From contig DAOUVR010000100.1 in NCBI GenBank assembly GCA_030667555.1, positions 1 through 5,016 of the forward strand: DNA of 5,016 nt, written 5' to 3'. The notes under the pieces were generated by a model that was not told the DNA's origin, did not search any database, and saw nothing but the letters and a program-made list of their open reading frames with translations. Positions 4,292 through 5,016 of the stretch are shown here, piece by piece. Source of the stretch: Dehalococcoidia bacterium. Its GTDB lineage: Bacteria; Chloroflexota; Dehalococcoidia; E44-bin15. Both the position numbers and the translations under genes were made by a program. Numbering within the stretch: the stretch's first letter is position 1; each line of letters starts with the position of its first letter.

Positions 4292-5016
4292 CTATTCTTT
4301 GGACGACATCGCCTCGGTGAAGGCCTGCGAAAAGGCAATGAAAGCGTCGGAGTTGTAGCGCTCGATATCGCCTTCATCGCAAAGCTGGGCGAGCTCGGGG
4401 TCTACAGGTAACTGCCCCAAAAGCGGCGCATCGGCCTCCCTTGCCATGTCCTCTCCCTTGCTCTTGCCAAAGAGCTCGAGCTTCTTCCCCGTCTCCGGAA
4501 TCATCAGGTAGCTCATATTCTCCACCACCCCCAGCACATCAATGTGCAGATTACTCGCCATATGCACTGCCTTTCTCACTATCATACCCGCCAGGTCCTG
4601 CGGGGTAGACACAATGACTACGCCAGAAAGGGGCAACGACTGCATCACGGTAAGGGGAATATCCGCAGTGCCCGGTGGTAAATCGACCAGGAGGTAGTCC
4701 AGCTTGCCCCAGAATACATCATCCCAGAACTGCATGATTGCCTTGGCAAGCAAGGGACCTCGCCAGATAACGGCATCATCCTCCTGAGGCACGAGCAGGT
4801 TTATGGACATGACCTCGATCCCGGACCTGGTCTCCACCGGCAGGATGCCTTTATCACTTCCCATAGGGCGAGTCTTGAGACCAAACATCTTGGGGATACT
4901 GGGGCCAGTGATATCGGCATCCAGTATACCCACCTGATAGCCCTGGCGGGCGAGGGCGATAGCGAGCAGGCCAGTAACCAGCGATTTTCCTACCCCACCT
5001 TTTCCACTCATCACCG
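4292..5016 (-). CDS. Mrp/NBP35-type P-loop ATPase (Fe-S cluster carrier), 5' partial
   Basis: The last ~241 codons of a MinD/Mrp-family ATPase, the group that carries Fe-S clusters to apoproteins. The window edge cuts it just before the P-loop, so an N-terminal MIP18/DUF59 domain or Cys-rich extension cannot be judged. Numbering from the Val codon at 5012-5014: deviant Walker A G-K-G-G-V-G-K-S (4-11), switch I D-A-D-I-T-G-P-S-I-P (32-41), W-R-G-P (85-88), Walker B/switch II D-L-P-P-G-T (111-116) and G-V-V-E-N-M-S (162-168). After N-M-S, where many relatives have C-P-x-C-G, this one reads Y-L-M-I-P-E-T-G: both cluster-binding cysteines are missing. The only cysteine in the visible part is Cys212. 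It may therefore not hold a cluster in the classical way. The frame is open to the window edge; the apparent GTG or ATG there is internal. Co-transcribed with the Fe-S protein 34 bp downstream, a likely client. Confidence 0.94.
   Translation of the reverse strand, partial: VMSGKGGVGKSLVTGLLAIALARQGYQVGILDADITGPSIPKMFGLKTRPMGSDKGILPVETRSGIEVMSINLLVPQEDDAVIWRGPLLAKAIMQFWDDVFWGKLDYLLVDLPPGTADIPLTVMQSLPLSGVVIVSTPQDLAGMIVRKAVHMASNLHIDVLGVVENMSYLMIPETGKKLELFGKSKGEDMAREADAPLLGQLPVDPELAQLCDEGDIERYNSDAFIAFSQAFTEAMSSKE

Noticed and set aside
5009..5014. GTG/ATG codons at the right edge as a start of the Mrp gene
   Set aside because: They lie directly against the Walker A motif; family members always have residues (at least a beta strand) before it, so the gene continues outside the window.

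Overview
The window looks like a chromosomal segment of an anaerobic bacterium of moderate GC (roughly 50-60% in most genes). My best guess is an uncultured Chloroflexota of the Dehalococcoidia type. The reasons are a monofunctional prephenate dehydratase, a pair of small one-TM envelope proteins, a heterodisulfide-reductase-like Fe-S protein next to an Mrp ATPase, and G/C-rich hairpin repeats between genes. No rRNA or tRNA confirms this, so the taxonomy is an inference from gene style; an anaerobic Desulfobacterota or Firmicute is not excluded. I see no mobile element, CRISPR array, RNA gene or replication origin.

Left part, plus strand (1-1510). The first ~65 bases hold two inverted repeats of the kind dispersed between genes. 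Next come a possible 5-codon and a possible 29-codon ORF (the latter with one CxxCG motif), linked by an ATGA overlap and leading by a TGATG overlap into an AT-richer gene for an unrecognised ~141-aa protein. Four bases after that gene starts pheA, complete and with a Phe-binding ACT domain. A strong 11-bp hairpin with T-runs on both strands ends pheA and also serves the convergent genes from the right.

Middle, minus strand (1541-2158). A perfect TATAAT promoter with a dyad over its upstream half drives two overlapping genes for small one-TM proteins (a DUF948-like protein, then a YtxH-like protein).

Right part, minus strand (2168-5016). Reading leftward: an Mrp/NBP35-type P-loop ATPase (5' end outside the window), a protein with two ferredoxin-type 4Fe-4S motifs and two CCG domains (HdrD/GlpC/GlcF type), and after a 161-bp gap an MBL-fold hydrolase of the dihydropterin-ribofuranosylaminobenzene-phosphate-synthase-like family. 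Mrp and the Fe-S protein are 34 bp apart and probably co-transcribed; the MBL gene may belong to the same unit. A cluster-carrier ATPase beside a client-like electron-transfer protein is a plausible functional pair, but substrates and partners cannot be read from this window.

Most of the window is ordinary. The parts worth a second look are the AT-rich unknown gene with its coupled small ORFs ahead of pheA, the absent CxxC in the Mrp protein, and the Mrp / CCG / MBL gene grouping.
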